Origin: CAZOHG01 sp964579725
GTDB taxonomy: Bacteria; Zhuqueibacterota; JdFR-76; BMS3Abin05
Length of the DNA: 64,000 nt
Direction: 5' to 3'
Assembly (NCBI GenBank): GCA_964579725.1
Contig: CAZOHG010000002.1
Span: forward strand, 1-64,000
Part shown: piece by piece, positions 62,415 through 64,000 of the stretch
Position numbering within the stretch: the stretch's first letter is position 1
How the letters are laid out: each line of letters begins with the position of its first letter
Program-made: the position numbers and the translations under genes
Notes under the pieces: model-generated
What the model saw: only the letters and a program-made list of their open reading frames with translations
Told to the model about the DNA's origin: nothing
Database searches by the model: none

Positions 62415-64000
62415 ATGAAGTTTGTACGATGGGTGGCTGGTGTGGTTTTCACTTTGGTGTGGGCGACGGTCGGTGGCGCACAAATCAAAATTGTGCACAT
62501 TCCGCAGGCATTTGTGGAAGAAAATGTGCCCATCCCAATCGAGGTACGTTTGGAGAATGACGGCACGCGAACCGATCAGGTACGGGTGTACTACAAGCGG
62601 TTGAAGGAAGCGTCGTTTCGCTACGTCGAGCTTCAACCGCAGGGCGACGCGTACAAGGGGGAGTTACCGGCGCAGCCGATTTCAGCGGAAAAACTGCAAT
62701 ATTTTATTATGGTTTTGCCGCGGAGCGGAGGGCCTGTGACCTACCCGGAAGTCAATCCCTACTACCGGCCGTTTGAAATCCAAATTGTGCCAAAGGAAAC
62801 CATTCACGAAGAGCGTCAGAAAGGCCCGCTGCCAGTTCAGCGGGCCCACAGGGCGCCCGTCAAAACGGCGGAGAAAAACCCGCCTCCGGCTCCCAAACCC
62901 GGCAAAACATTTCCGGCGCTTGCTCCGGCGGACTACTTGATCTTAACCCCTGAACCCGGCAGCACCGTTGACCCCGGCGAGGTGGTTATTGCTGTTTCCA
63001 TTCGAGCCGATTCCGGCACAGTGGACCCGGCGAAAACCGTGCTTTCTCTGGATGGCCGGCCGCTTTCTTTGGAAAAGTCCGATTTCCTTCTTTCGGCGAC
63101 CCCTGAAATTTCCTCTCCGGGAAAACACGTCGTGACCGTGACCTTTCGAAATCCCGCAGGAAAACCGTTCCGCCCCGTCCACTGGACATTTGCCGTTTCT
63201 TCACCCAAGCTCACGACGGCTCAATTGTGGCAAAAACGGACTCACGGTCGAGTTTTCGTGAGTTCCCGTCAAGAGAGAGTAAGCGGCCGCACCCTGACAG
63301 ACAATCGCCTCGGCGGACAGGTCACCGTTTCCAAAGGGGACCTTCAGGTCGGTACTCGATTCAATTTGACCTCCCAGGAAGATCCCCATTACCAGCCCAG
63401 AAATCGGTTCCTCTTCTACCTGCGGTCGCCCTGGGCGCAGATGCAATTGGGAGACACCTCCCCTGTTTTCACCGAACTCATGCTTCGGGGGAAACGCGTT
63501 CGCGGCTTGAATACCATGGTGGACGCCGGTGTTTTTCACTTGAATGTGGTAACGGGACAAACCTACCGTGCCGTGGAAGGCAAAGCCTACACCGATTTTC
63601 GCATTAATCCCATTACGGGCGACACAACGTACATCGATCCTGTGACCGGCGACTCCCTCTCGGCCAAATTTGTGCGCGAAAATAAAATCGCCCAATACGG
63701 GACGTTTGCCCAAAATCTTTTGGGGCTACGAATGGCTCTGGGTAAACCAAGTGGATTTCTGTGGGGACTCAACCTACTGAAGGTGAAGGACAATGTTCAC
63801 TCCATTCGGAAAGGAAACCGACCCAAAGATAATTTGGTGGTGGGAACCGATTTTCAATTGAGCCTGGATAAACGCCGTTTCTATTGGAAAACGGAAGCGG
63901 CTTTCAGCGTGCTGACGGAGGATATCGCTTCCGGCCCAATCAGTAAGGTAGAAGTGGACACGACATTCAAAACGGACCTTCCGCTGGACCCGCAGAAATT
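62415..64000 (+). CDS. Exported beta-rich protein, partial (runs off the window)
   Basis: The frame stays open from 62415 to the window end, at least 528 codons, so the gene is cut at its 3' end. It starts with a signal peptide (MKFVRWVAGVVFTLVWATVGGAQ), then a beta-domain (about 25-125), a Pro-rich linker, an Ig-like domain (about 170-260: LTPEPGSTVDPGEVVIAV) and a beta-rich part with VSSRQERVSGRTLTDNRLG, resembling the outer-membrane or fibrous surface proteins of FCB bacteria. Function unknown. It belongs with the preceding two exported proteins. The ATG at 62415 is not preceded by a strong ribosome site; GTG 62376 is an alternative. Confidence 0.7.
   Translation, partial: MKFVRWVAGVVFTLVWATVGGAQIKIVHIPQAFVEENVPIPIEVRLENDGTRTDQVRVYYKRLKEASFRYVELQPQGDAYKGELPAQPISAEKLQYFIMVLPRSGGPVTYPEVNPYYRPFEIQIVPKETIHEERQKGPLPVQRAHRAPVKTAEKNPPPAPKPGKTFPALAPADYLILTPEPGSTVDPGEVVIAVSIRADSGTVDPAKTVLSLDGRPLSLEKSDFLLSATPEISSPGKHVVTVTFRNPAGKPFRPVHWTFAVSSPKLTTAQLWQKRTHGRVFVSSRQERVSGRTLTDNRLGGQVTVSKGDLQVGTRFNLTSQEDPHYQPRNRFLFYLRSPWAQMQLGDTSPVFTELMLRGKRVRGLNTMVDAGVFHLNVVTGQTYRAVEGKAYTDFRINPITGDTTYIDPVTGDSLSAKFVRENKIAQYGTFAQNLLGLRMALGKPSGFLWGLNLLKVKDNVHSIRKGNRPKDNLVVGTDFQLSLDKRRFYWKTEAAFSVLTEDIASGPISKVEVDTTFKTDLPLDPQK

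Noticed and set aside
1..64000. CRISPR arrays, prophage, IS elements or toxin-antitoxin pairs
   Set aside because: No regular short repeats, transposase, integrase or toxin-like genes were seen in any frame.

Overview
The window is 64 kb of a Gram-negative bacterial chromosome, most likely from the FCB superphylum (Calditrichota, KSB1, Zixibacteria or a similar lineage). The lineage is an inference. It rests on a secreted multihaem cytochrome ending in a YPNPFNP-type secretion (type IX) sorting domain, a Bacteroidetes-like serine palmitoyltransferase, an RND efflux system with an outer-membrane factor, and TTGACA-N17-TAAATT/TATATT promoters. There is no sign of phage, IS elements, CRISPR or integrons. 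Most of the window is chromosomal housekeeping and envelope biology.

Region 1 (1-8.7 kb, + strand) is the most unusual part. After the end of a parvulin gene come a response regulator with a DUF4388-like C-terminus, an orphan ParA ATPase, a membrane-anchored lytic transglycosylase, a 778-residue acidic protein with histidine-less Hpt-like helical domains, an FtsZ whose GTPase domain reads as the archaeal type and which is fused to another Hpt-like domain in place of the usual C-terminal tail, and a last protein with one more Hpt-like domain and a C-terminal amphipathic helix. A clear terminator closes the group. I read it as an undescribed FtsZ-based module for positioned wall remodelling or cell constriction.

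Region 2 (8.8-13.9 kb, +) has an M2/M3-type metallopeptidase, a CIRCE-controlled groES with no groEL beside it, two NifX-like proteins, a TrmO-like protein and a secreted MBL-fold hydrolase. Region 3 (14-18 kb, -) is the rplM-rpsI and rpsB-tsf-pyrH-frr block with hairpins between genes. Region 4 (18.3-24.2 kb) has a GNAT-like acyltransferase and serine palmitoyltransferase on the minus strand, divergent from an acyl-CoA synthetase and an amidohydrolase. Region 5 (24.3-34.6 kb) has a frameshifted methyltransferase, tRNA-Phe, a beta-propeller/phosphoesterase, fumarase, a multi-PAS hybrid histidine kinase and a PAP2 phosphatase.

Region 6 (35-47.5 kb, -) contains the sorted pentahaem cytochrome and a copper/silver resistance island (YHS protein, CusC/CusB/CusA-like RND pump, Spy-like protein, SHOCT protein, CPH-type copper ATPase). 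A shared TGTAGAAT-type palindromic element lies upstream of both halves of the island; no regulator gene is present. Region 7 (47.8-55.3 kb, +) has lpdA, then alkyl-DHAP synthase, glycerol-3-phosphate dehydrogenase and a lipid kinase, which together suggest ether-lipid synthesis, and a POT transporter. Region 8 (55.7-64 kb, +) has a PEP-synthase-like ATP-grasp protein lacking the phospho-His and PEP domains, an M1 aminopeptidase, and three consecutive exported envelope proteins including a FecR-domain protein; the last runs off the window.
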